Shown piece after piece: positions 20,678 through 30,697 of a stretch of DNA of 64,000 nucleotides (the first letter of the stretch is position 1; each line of letters starts with the position of its first letter). The translations under genes and the position numbers were made by a program. This DNA is from Plectosphaerella cucumerina. Lineage: Eukaryota > Ascomycota > Sordariomycetes > Glomerellales > Plectosphaerellaceae. The notes beneath the pieces were generated by a model that did not search any database, was not told the origin of the DNA, and was given only the letters and a program-made list of their open reading frames with translations. The stretch spans positions 5,580,001 to 5,644,000 of the forward strand of contig JAGPXD010000003.1 in assembly GCA_020746995.1 (NCBI GenBank). The letters are read 5' to 3'.

Positions 20678-22336
20678 TCAGTAGGTACAGCGCCCGCAGT
20701 ATCCGCAATCATCCGCCGAGCAGGCCGTGTAGTCCGGACTCTCCTCGTCACTCGAAAGATCCCGCCAAGAGTCTTCCCAACCTTCCAAGTGACGGGGGAT
20801 GTCCTCGTACTCGTCACCCGAGCCACATGCGGAGAACCTGCCTCCATCGGAGTCGTCTTCCTCTTCCGCTGTTCCGCGAACCTCGGCAAGCCAATCCTTC
20901 CATCTCCGCTCTGTGTCCGGCGGCAGAGACGAAGGGATCCTGGGAGTCTGCTCACGGATCTCCAGCACAGTTCCACCCTCCTCATAGTTGATCTCGAGCT
21001 TACCATCTTTATGGGCATGAGCGATGGTCATGATCTTTCGGAGGAGAGCTGCGAAGCGCCCCAGATTCTCCTGCTGCTCAGACTCCCATCTGGCGAGGTC
21101 GGGCCGAATGTCGTGAATGCTGATGTCTTTGAAGAGACCGAGCTCATGTAGGCCTGTGATGAAGTTCGGGATTTGGCACAGCCAGAGGCGGGGGAGGTAC
21201 TCGGCGATGACGGTCTCGGGCGCCGAAACGCGGCGGATAGAGCGAGTTTTGAGGTCGAAGAGGGCATCGTGGGGGATCTGTTGGCCGACAGAGGTGATGG
21301 TGATGGAGGATTTCTTTGGGTGTGATCCTTTCTGGACAGGGGGCATCTTGCCCACTTTGTCAGGGAGGTATCCATCAGCCACGAAGCGTACGATGGTGGA
21401 GATGCCGGCGAAGTCATGACGGATTATGCGTCGGTGGAGAAGTGATCGGGAGACCTCCTCGCCCCAAGACATGTTGGCGTCCACAAAGGTGTGTCCGAAG
21501 CCCTGAATGTCGAGAATCTTCTCGTCCTCGGGGTTCTCACGGCGGATGAGGTGAACGACACCTCCGATGGTTTCGACGAGCATGCGGAAGTGGCCAGCCT
21601 CGCCTGCCGCGAAGCTGTAAAGGCTGAACAGTGTGTTGCTGCAACCGACGATGTTGACGGGGGCTGTGGTAGAGGGCGCGGGAGTGCATAGCAGGGCTTC
21701 GATGGCGGGCTGGGTCGGGTGCGAGGGGTGGAGGAGGGCATCATGATCGCGGTAGAAGACGCCCTCGTCCCAGGGGAGGCGGCGGGGTATCGAAGGAGAC
21801 CAGCGACGGGGGCTGCCAGGGACGGCGATGGTGGGTTTGGGGTTGTCAAGCCAGTTGTAGGAGGCGAGGGACTTGAAGCCCGTGAGTTTGAGGTCGGATT
21901 CCGAGGAGGGCTTGACAAGGTCGTTGGTAGTCAGGGACTCGATCAGGGGCCCGAGGGGGTGGCGAAGGGGCGATGGAGGAGATGTGGATGTGGAACTGGC
22001 GGGCCCTCTGCCCTGACCTGGCCATCTTCCTCCTCTGGCAAAGCCCCTTCCTTGGCCAGGCCATCTGCCTGGTCCACGACTCGACCAGGTCTGCCGCCCT
22101 TGAGATGCAGCAGGGGCAGTCCAAGGGGAGCCCTCGCCGCGACCGCGACCGCGACCTCGACCATGGATGTTGCCGCGGCCGCGACCCCAGCTGCCGTCAG
22201 TCAAGAAGTCTTGGGTGTCTTTGCGAGCGGAAGCCTGGTCCGAAGTGTGGAAACGCAAGTGCGGAGGAGATTCGGCGACATGCTTGGTCGTTACCTTCAC
22301 CTCGGGCTCTTCAACCCGATCGGATTTGCGTCCCAT
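20678..22336 (-). CDS. RG-rich protein of the family mislabelled geranylgeranyl pyrophosphate synthetase
   Basis: Single exon of 552 residues; the first ATG in the open frame is at 22336 (MGRKSDRVEEPE). Residues about 50-110 are an RG/RGRG-rich low-complexity segment (GRGRGNIHGRGRGRGRGEG), a type that often binds RNA. The core begins FKSLASYNWLDNPKPTIAVP then GSPRRWSP, and holds FRMLVETIGGVVHLIRRENP, IQGFGHTFVDANMSWG and FAGISTIVRFVADGYLP. This is a widespread ascomycete family often labelled geranylgeranyl pyrophosphate synthetase in databases, but it has no DDxxD prenyltransferase motif, so the label should be doubted. An acidic segment (AEEEDDSDGG) and a Cys-rich end (CSADDCGYCGRC) close the protein. 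It is divergently transcribed from the helicase/AAA gene across about 730 bp, and the RNA-binding look of both suggests a shared role (inference). Confidence 0.85.
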   Translation of the reverse strand: MGRKSDRVEEPEVKVTTKHVAESPPHLRFHTSDQASARKDTQDFLTDGSWGRGRGNIHGRGRGRGRGEGSPWTAPAASQGRQTWSSRGPGRWPGQGRGFARGGRWPGQGRGPASSTSTSPPSPLRHPLGPLIESLTTNDLVKPSSESDLKLTGFKSLASYNWLDNPKPTIAVPGSPRRWSPSIPRRLPWDEGVFYRDHDALLHPSHPTQPAIEALLCTPAPSTTAPVNIVGCSNTLFSLYSFAAGEAGHFRMLVETIGGVVHLIRRENPEDEKILDIQGFGHTFVDANMSWGEEVSRSLLHRRIIRHDFAGISTIVRFVADGYLPDKVGKMPPVQKGSHPKKSSITITSVGQQIPHDALFDLKTRSIRRVSAPETVIAEYLPRLWLCQIPNFITGLHELGLFKDISIHDIRPDLARWESEQQENLGRFAALLRKIMTIAHAHKDGKLEINYEEGGTVLEIREQTPRIPSSLPPDTERRWKDWLAEVRGTAEEEDDSDGGRFSACGSGDEYEDIPRHLEGWEDSWRDLSSDEESPDYTACSADDCGYCGRCTY

Positions 22337-22944
22337 CTCAGCCAAGTGATCGTGCAGGAGAGAAAAATTATGAAATGCAAGAAGATGGGTTCTTCTGGAG
22401 TATTGATGAAGAAATCGGGATTCCTCAGGGAAATGTGCTCTTCAGAGGGGTGAATGAATGGTGGTAGATCCGTCCACAAAGCTGGTCGAAAGAATAAGTA
22501 TGCAAGCGCCCGGAGGCAGCCTAAAGCCCAACGACCTCCTGGAACGTGCGAGAAGCGTGTTTGCTCCAAATTCCAGTGAGGCTGTCTCGATGCTTTGTTG
22601 GCCAGTAAAAGCGGCCGGCATATGCGGGAGGCTCACCATCTTGGGCACCCCGCACCTCTTTCGAGGCCCAATCTAGACCGAGCTGGCTGCAAGAGCCAAA
22701 CCAACTGCGCGATGATTTTGATTTTCATTGGGCCGTTAGGTCAATGTTATCATGTCCACGGGCGTCGGCATTCTTCCATTTATCGAAATGCCGTTGGGCC
22801 ATTGGAGCATGGGCTTTGGCTGCCTACCATCTGCTCTCGATTTAATACCGGGCAAACATCACCAGGGAGAGCTCCTCCTCCGATAAGAAGCAGGATCTAC
22901 CAATTTTCGACAAACGCAACAGCCGAGAGCTTCCGATCAACAGA

Positions 22945-23020
22945 CATGTCCGTTTGATTTTGACTCTCAGCCAGTACCAGACTTGACGATCAGGTACGTC
23001 CGCCTGATCTTGACTGACAA
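22945..23020. repeat. Diverged direct repeat with C/T differences
   Basis: 22945-22969 and 22996-23020 share the frame GTCCGyyTGATyTTGACT. The three internal differences are all C-to-T type, as expected from cytosine decay. Confidence 0.6.
22988..23009. repeat. Palindrome GATCAGG-N8-CCTGATC
   Basis: Perfect 7-bp arms at 22988-22994 and 23003-23009, about 60-80 bp above the helicase/AAA ATG. It could be a dimeric regulator site or a 5' UTR hairpin. Confidence 0.55.
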
Positions 23021-23069
23021 GCACCATCTGACATCGCCGCCGATGCAGACATACATCACATCATCCACG

Positions 23070-26000
23070 ATGGAGCAGTCCAGGCTCAAACGACTCGATC
23101 GCATCTTCTTCGCGTCGATCAAAGGCTCCAAGCCTATTCTCAGCTCCCGGGATGCCGAGCAATTCCTCGAAGCCGCCCAGAGCCGACCATCCGCCAAGGA
23201 GTGTCTCGAGACCCTTGCTGCCAACCGAGATGGGCTGGAGTCAGTCCGGAGCAGCTTCCGAATCAACCCCGGCGCTGCCTTCATCTCCAAAGCCATCATA
23301 CCCTTCCTCTCCTTCATGTCCAATCCCGAAGTCAAGGCCATCTTTGAGGGCAAGCTCCTCCAGAAGCTCATCGCCGTGATCGTCCATCCCCCTACCTTTT
23401 GGAATGCCTTCGTGGACTCGTACGTCCGCAATGGACTTCCTGGAGGTGAGGGCGACGTGCTGGTATTCGCTTGGCTGTGCCTGGAGATTGTCATGCACCC
23501 CGACTCAGAGGTCGTCCTGATCGCGTCCGACCTCGTCAAGACTCTCGACAAGTCGCCCCTGCTCGCCCATTCCGACCCCAAGATCCGCGAGTACGGGTAC
23601 CGCATCCAGAAGATCACCAAGCTCAAAGCCACAACCGGCGCTCCTCCAGCGAATCTCGACATCGAGACCCCCGGCGGCCGCAATGACAATGACTTCGCCG
23701 ATTTCAGGGACGTCTCCATCTATCCCACTACAGACGAACTCACTTCGAACCTCCGCCCCTTCTACCGACGAGCTGCCGAGGTCGACAATGCTGATCCCAG
23801 CGACAAGCCGGGCATGCACATCGACAACCAGTTCCGCCTCCTTCGCGAGGACATGCTCGCCGAGCTCAGAGAGGATCTTCGCAATGCCTTCAGCAACAAG
23901 TCGAGGGGAAGAAACTCGTCCATCTACCATGGCCTGCGCCCCAAAGGTCTCGACACAGGCGACTACCACCGAACCCGGTCTCCTTCCTTGCTCGTCTCGG
24001 TTGATGGAGGCCTCGAAATGCTGAAGAACATGCCGGCCAAGAAGAGGAAGTCGTATCTCATTGACAACAAGCGAGTCGCTCCTCACAAGGGGTTTGGCGC
24101 TCTCTGCAGAGGCAACGAGGTCATTGGTTTCGCCTTCATCGTCCGCGACGTTGAACTTCTCTGCGACGACCCGCCAGTTCTCGGCTTGCAATTCCCTTCT
24201 GCTGCGATTCTCTCCAAGGCCATGATGTCTCTCTTGAACCCAGAAGGCATTCGCTTCATCGTCGTCGACACGCCCGTCTTTGCCTACGAGCCCATTCTTG
24301 AACGGCTCAAGGATATTCTCGAGCTTCCACTCGAGCACCAGCTCTTCCGCTTGCCAGGCGAGCCCCGAGACTTTCAGCCTGCCGCGTTCTCTGTTCCATT
24401 CATCGGCCAAAGCTTGTCCAGTGATAGCAAGGTCGTAAGCATTGAAATCGGCAGCCGAAGGTTTCACTTGGACAGGTCACAGCTAGACGCTCTGTCGTAT
24501 GCACTTTCAAGTCCGCTGTCTGTCATCCAAGGTCCTCCTGGTATGTTCTGAGATCAATGGCATCACTCCAGCGTTACGCTGGCACCTACAACGAGCAATC
24601 CACTGACCTCATCCTTTTTCACAGGCACTGGCAAATCGTACATCGGAGCGTTGGCGGCAAGGATTCTGCACCGCAACCCCGACAGCAGGATCCTCGTTTT
24701 GAGCTTTACCAACCATGCGCTCGACCAGTTCCTCGAGGACATCATGAACATTGGCATCGACACAGACGGAATTGTGAGACTTGGGTCAAAGTCTACCGAC
24801 GCCACAGCACGGTTCTCATTCGACACGCTCTTCAAGCTGAGCACCTCCAATCACAACAGGGACAGGTCCTCGCTTCTCGCCGCGAGCAAGGCAGAGCTCG
24901 AAATCCTGCGACGAAAAGTCGTTCCCTTGTTCAAGAGAGTCACCGAGCAATCGATTTCTCTTGTGGATCTGCTAGAGTACCTCGAGTTCTCGGACGATTT
25001 CACCTTGTTCTGGGAAGCATTTCAAATGCCAGAGGTCACTGATGGATTCGAGACTGTAGGCAAAGAGGGCAAAAAGGTCCAGCCAGACTACCTCATCAAC
25101 AGATGGAGGTTTGGGAAGAATGCGGGCTGGGCCTGGAACTCGATACCTGCTGAGTGCCGGGCAATCTGGGCAATGGCCCCCAACGAGCGAGCCCGGTACA
25201 TGGACATTTGGTTCAAGTCGATGCAAGAAGAGAGCCTCGAAAGCCTGCGCGAGTGTCTCCTAGGTCTGGAAGACGCACACAATACGGTTGAGAGGACCTT
25301 CACGGAAGCGCGATGCGACTTCATCCGCACCAAAAAGATCATTGGCTGTACCACAACCGGCGCCGCCATGTACTCCAACCTCATCAAGGCAGCTCGGCCC
25401 GACTACGTGCTGGTGGAGGAGGCTGGTGAGATCCTCGAAGCTCACATCCTCACTGCCTTGCATCCGGAGACGAAACAACTGATTCTCATTGGCGACCACA
25501 AGCAGCTGCGTCCCAAGGTCAACAACTACGCCTTGAGTGTCGAAAAGGGCGAAGGCTACGACCTGAACAGGTCCCTCTTTGAGAGGCTCATCCTGCAGGG
25601 CCACCCGCACAAGACACTCAGCAAGCAACACCGCATGGTCCCTGAGATCTCCAGTCTTGTGCGAGAGATGACCTATCCCGATCTGAGAGACGCCGAGAAA
25701 ACACTCAATCGCCCAGCAGTTCGAGGCATTGTCGGGAGGGTCGTCTTCATCAACCATGACAAGTCTGAGGTTGACGCAAAGGAGCTGAAAGACCGCAAGG
25801 ACATCGGCTTCACTTCGAGCAAGAGAAATGAGCACGAGGCTCGAATGGTGCTCAAGATTGTCAAGTACCTTGGCCAGCAGGGCTACAAGACGGACAACAT
25901 GGTCGTCTTGACACCCTACCTGGGTCAGCTGAAGCTCTTGAAAGAGATGCTAAGTCACGACAACGACCCTTGGCTGAACGACCTTGACAACTTTGAGTTG

Positions 26001-29000
26001 ATCAAGGCGGGCGTCATGACTTCTGCCGCCGGGGTGGTGGGAAAGGGACGAATCAGGTTGTCAACTATTGGTATGGTCCTGCTTTCCCCGTCTTGACGCG
26101 ACGAATCAGTGCTGACATGAGCATCCAGACAACTACCAAGGAGAGGAGAGCGACATTGTCATCGCTTCACTCACGCGCAGCAACAGCAACGGCGATATTG
26201 GCTTCATGAAAGCCCCGGAACGGCTGAATGTGCTCATTTCTCGAGCAAGAAACTGCCTTCTGATGATCGGCAACATGGCTACCTTCATGGAGTCTCGCCA
26301 AGGCCGTCACGTCTGGGTTCCCTTCATGGAGCTCCTCAAGGCAAAGGATGCCTTGCAAGATGGCCTGTGGGTTGCTTGCGAGCAGCACCCAGAGAAACGC
26401 TTCTTACTCTCGTCCCCCGAGGATTTCGAGACAAAGTGCCCCGAAGGCGGTTGCACAGATCCCTGCCAAACGATGCTATCTTGCGGTCTTCATCACTGCC
26501 AGCGCCAATGCCACCGTCAGAGCGACCACAGCTTCCTGAAGTGCGAGGAGATCATCAACATGACTTGTGCAGAGAAGGCTCACGAGTACAAGGTTCTGTG
26601 TTATGAGCGGAAGGACCGTTGCCCGACGTGTTACCAGGAAGAGCAAGACATTCGACGACGCGCGGAACGAAACCTGGACTTGGAGAAGAAGTGCCGCGCC
26701 CGCCAAGAGAGGTACAAGAAGCAGCTCGAGGAGATCCAGGACCAGATTGCGCTTGAGAAGCGTCTTATTGAGGAGGAGAGGGAAAAGGAGGACGACAAGA
26801 AGAATCTGGCCAAGCTCGAGGGAGAGCTTTCTGCACTGAAGAAAGCCCGGTCCCGTCAGACTGCGATCAAGCAGGCACAGGAGGCCGCCAAACTTGCCTC
26901 AAAAGCCGCGTCTTCCGTTTCTCAGCCCAAGGAAGCCGCTTCGTCGTCGCCTGATACGAGCATTGATGACGACAGCACTGGCAACGGTGCCAACGCCGAT
27001 TGGATGCACCAAAAGATGCACGAGCATGCCAAGAGCGAGCCATTGGACCTGCTCATGAAGATGATCGGGCTTGAGGACGTCAAGCTCGAGTTCCTCAAGA
27101 TCAAGGCGGCCGTCGATACTGCTGTCCGGCAGGGCATTGCGCCCGGCAGCGACAGGTACAGCTGTGTCTTCCTTGGGAACCCAGGCACTGGTAAGTCCTG
27201 CGCGAACAATCTTCCCTGTTCAGAGCTGACCGACCAGGAAAAACGACGGTGGCGCGGATCTACGCCCAGTTCCTGACGGACATGGGGATCATTCCCGGTC
27301 AGACCTTCGAAGAGACGACCGGCGCAAAGCTCGCCAACGACGGAGTGTCAGGATGCCAGAAGATGCTGGACAAAGTTCTCGGCGATGGCGGCGGTGTCAT
27401 CTTCATCGACGAAGCGTACCAGCTCTCATCAGGCAACAGCACCGGCGGAGCTGCCGTCCTCGATTTCCTGCTGGCTGAAGTCGAGAATCTCCGTGGCAAA
27501 TGCGTCTTTGTTCTCGCCGGGTACGTGAAGCACATGGAGAAGTTCTTCGCCCACAACGAGGGATTCAACAGCCGTTTCCCCACGCAGATCAAGTTCAGCG
27601 ACTACAGCGACCAGGAGTTGCTGAAGATTCTGGCTTCCAACATTGAGAAGAGGTGGTCAAAGAGCATGGCTGTCGAGGATGGCCTTCAAGGGCTGTACAG
27701 CCGGATCGTGGCCCGGAGGATCGGCCGCGGACGTGGCAAGGAGGGCTTCGGAAACGCCAGAGCGGTGGAGAACACGTTCCAGAGCATTCATCGTCGGCAA
27801 GGGCATCGTCTCAAGATGGCCCGAAGAAGCAAACAGAAGGCGGACGACATGCTGCTCACGAAGGAGGACCTCATCGGCCCTGAGCCTTCCAACGCGTTGC
27901 TCAAATCAGAGGCCTGGAATGAGTTGCAGAAGCTCATCGGTCTCGGATCGGTGAAGGAGTCTCTCAAGGCCTTCGTCGACACACTCAAAGCCAACTACGA
28001 GCGGGAGCTGCGGGAGGAGCCGATCATCACATACTCTCTGAATCGCGTGTTCTTGGGAAACCCCGGCACCGGAAAGACGACAATCGCAAAGCTGTACGGG
28101 CAGATTCTCGTTGACCTCGGCATGCTTTCCAACGGCGAGGTCATCGTCAAGAATCCCTCAGACTTCGTCGCCTCCCATCTTGGAGGTTCCCAGAAACAGA
28201 CCAAAGGCATCCTGGCATTCACTGTCGGAAAGGTGCTCGTCATCGACGAGGCCTACGGTCTGTACGGCGGGAACAGCCAAGACCCGTACAAGGTCGATGT
28301 CATTGACACCATCGTCGCAGAGGTCCAGAGCGTCCCCGGAGAGGATCGGTGCGTCTTGCTCCTGGGCTACAAGCAGCAGATGGAGGACATGTTCGAAAAC
28401 GTCAACCCAGGTCTCAGCCGCCGGTTCCCGATGGCTTCTGCCTTCTCATTTGAGAATTTCACCGCGCCCGAGATGGAGCTCATCTTCAAGATGAAGGTGA
28501 AGCAGCAGGCCTTCCAGGTTACGGACGAAGGACGACGCGTCGCGATGGAGATGTTGGAGCGTGCCCGGAACCGGCCCAACTTTGGCAACGCCGGCGAGGT
28601 CGACATCCTGCTCAACGACGCCAAGTCTCGTCACCAGAAGCGGGTTTCTGGAGGCGAGGCAAAACACTCAAGCACCTTGGAGGCGCTGGATTTTGACAAA
28701 GACTTCAATCGCTCGGAGAGGTCCGAAACCAATGTCGCCAAGCTGTTCGAGGGCACCATTGGGGCGGAAAGGATCATCGCCACCCTCCGCGGCTACCAAG
28801 AGACGGTGCGAGACCTCAAGAAGCTCGACATGGACCCGAAGGAAGACATCCCCTTCAACTTCCTGTTCCGAGGACCCCCGGGCACTGGCAAGACAACAAC
28901 GGCTCGCAAGATGGCCAAAGTCTTCTACGACGCGGGCTTCCTGTCCAGCACAGAACTCATCGACTGCTCAGCTTCGGATCTGATCGGTCAATTCGTCGGC

Positions 29001-30125
29001 CAGACAGCTCCGAAAGTCACAAAGCTCTTGGACAAAGCCCTGGGTCGCGTCCTGTTGGTCGACGAAGCCTACCGCCTAGCAGAGGGACACTACGCCAAAG
29101 AGGCACTGGACGAGCTCGTCGATGCCGTGACTAAGGAGAAATACCACAAGAAACTCATCATCATCTTGGCTGGTTACGAAGATCACATCAATCGCCTGCT
29201 CACCGTCAATCCGGGACTCTCGAGCAGGTTCCCCGAAGGAGTCTACTTCCACAAGCTGCCAGCGGACAAGTGCGTGGATCTGCTGGTCACGCTCCTTCAA
29301 AAGAGGAAGAAGGAGCTGCAAGGAAAGGGCAAAGGTGTGCTGAAGCTGCAGTGTCTGGAGACACCAGCCCCCAACTTCCAAGACGACATGTTATCCCTTT
29401 TCGAGGAATTGTCACAGCAGGCGGGCTGGGCAAACGCCAGAGACGTGGAGACGATTGCGAAGGCCATCTTCCGCAAGGCCTTGAAGCAAAGCAAGACCAA
29501 AGACGGAGCCACAGTCATCTGCATCACCGAAAAGGTGGTGCGAGAAGAGATGACCAGCATGCTTGGAGAACTTCGATCGCGAGGCCGACAAGCCAACTCG
29601 AACCAGGTGCCACAGCAGCTGGTTCAGATGCTCCAACAGCAACAGCAACAGCAAGACATGGCGCCCCTCCGCAAGCACAACTTCTCGACCACGACCGAGA
29701 TGGAGACCGAGAAGGCCAAAGATCTGGACAAGGGCGACACCAACGAAGATCTCCCTCTCCCTCCACCTCCCCCTCCGCCCGTCCTGGCCAAGGACAAGGG
29801 ACCAAACGCAAGCACTCGCGACGCGGGCGTCAGCGACGCAGTATGGGACCAGCTTCTGAAAGATGCAGAGGCCGAGACTCGCCGGGAGGAGGAGTACCAG
29901 AAGAAGCTCGAGCTGAGAAAGACCGCCGACGGCAAGCTGAGGGACAGGATCGTCAAGGAGCTGCTGGAAGTGGAGGAGAGGCGCAAGAAGGAAGCCGAGC
30001 GAAAGAAGAAGTTGATGGAGATGGGGCGCTGTCCTGCGGGCTTCAATTGGATTCCTCAAGCGGGAGGGTACCGGTGTGCGGGAGGGAGCCACTTCATGAG
30101 CGAGGATGAGCTGTCGAAGCTGTAG
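23070..30125 (+). CDS. NFX1-type SF1 helicase fused to three CbbX/SpoVK-type AAA+ modules
   Basis: Four exons, 23070-24540, 24625-26070, 26129-27190 and 27238-30125, give 2288 residues. The ATG at 23070 has A at -3 and G at +4; an earlier in-frame ATG at 23043 is weaker and would add nine residues. Residues 1-470 are a helical N-region. An SF1 helicase core follows: Walker A GPPGTGKS (486-493), DYVLVEEAGEI (near 750), LIGDHKQLRP, LSKQHRM and ERLNVLISRARNCL. An NFX1-like Cys/His cluster (about 1055-1145) includes CPEGGCTDPCQTMLSCGLHHC. After a coiled coil come three AAA+ domains with Walker A at about 1321-1330, 1600 and 1871, each with an IDEAY Walker B and NPGLSSRFP-type arginine finger region. 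A polyQ and polyP stretch and a coiled coil precede the end, GRCPAGFNWIPQAGGYRC. Helicase relatives (fungal Hrr1/SAD-3, animal ZNFX1) act in RNA silencing or RNA sensing; the role of this fusion is not known to me. Confidence 0.92.
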
Positions 30126-30697
30126 GTAGTTGAGGACGCGCGATGATGGTGTAGAAAGACAAGGCCTTCCTTTTTCACCCCTGATGACCATTCACGACAA
30201 CATCAAATGCCAACGGAGTGCCCTGGACAGAAGAAATACCATTTACGTCTCTATTTTCATGACAGTGCTCGTTCTCGTGTCCATGTCCACCGAATGATGC
30301 CACCGGGCAGCCGAAAACCCGTGCTGTTGCCGCCTCATGTAAAAAGACAAAAGGGTAACCGTACCATCATGCTCGTCTTTCGTGCCAAAAGCAATCGCCG
30401 CCCCTATTCCCTCTGTGCGGCACGGCCCAAAAAACCTCGTAATCATCCGTCCAAGACACAGACATTGACAGGTGCCGGGAGGGGGGAGGGCTCGACGCGA
30501 ACCACCCCCTCCGAGACGCCTCCCCCTCGACTGGCCAGTCGACCTCACCCCTAAACGCCGTGTGGATATCCGCTTCCATTCCCGCTGATGCTGAAAGAAA
30601 ACGAGCCGGTATCGCCTGCTGAGAAAAGAGCATTCGCTAACTGGTCCGGTGCTCCTGGGAAGCATTACCGTCGTCGTGCTGCAAAACCGAAGGATGT
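30126..30697. other. Convergent intergenic region
   Basis: 3' flanks of the helicase/AAA gene (plus) and GRR1 (minus). Nothing else is recognisable. Confidence 0.6.

Larger units (their letters stand above)
22337..23069. promoter_or_regulatory. Shared divergent promoter region
   Basis: This 733-bp interval separates the start codons of the minus-strand RG-rich protein and the plus-strand helicase/AAA protein. It contains a direct repeat and a palindrome, listed separately, close to the helicase start. Confidence 0.6.
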
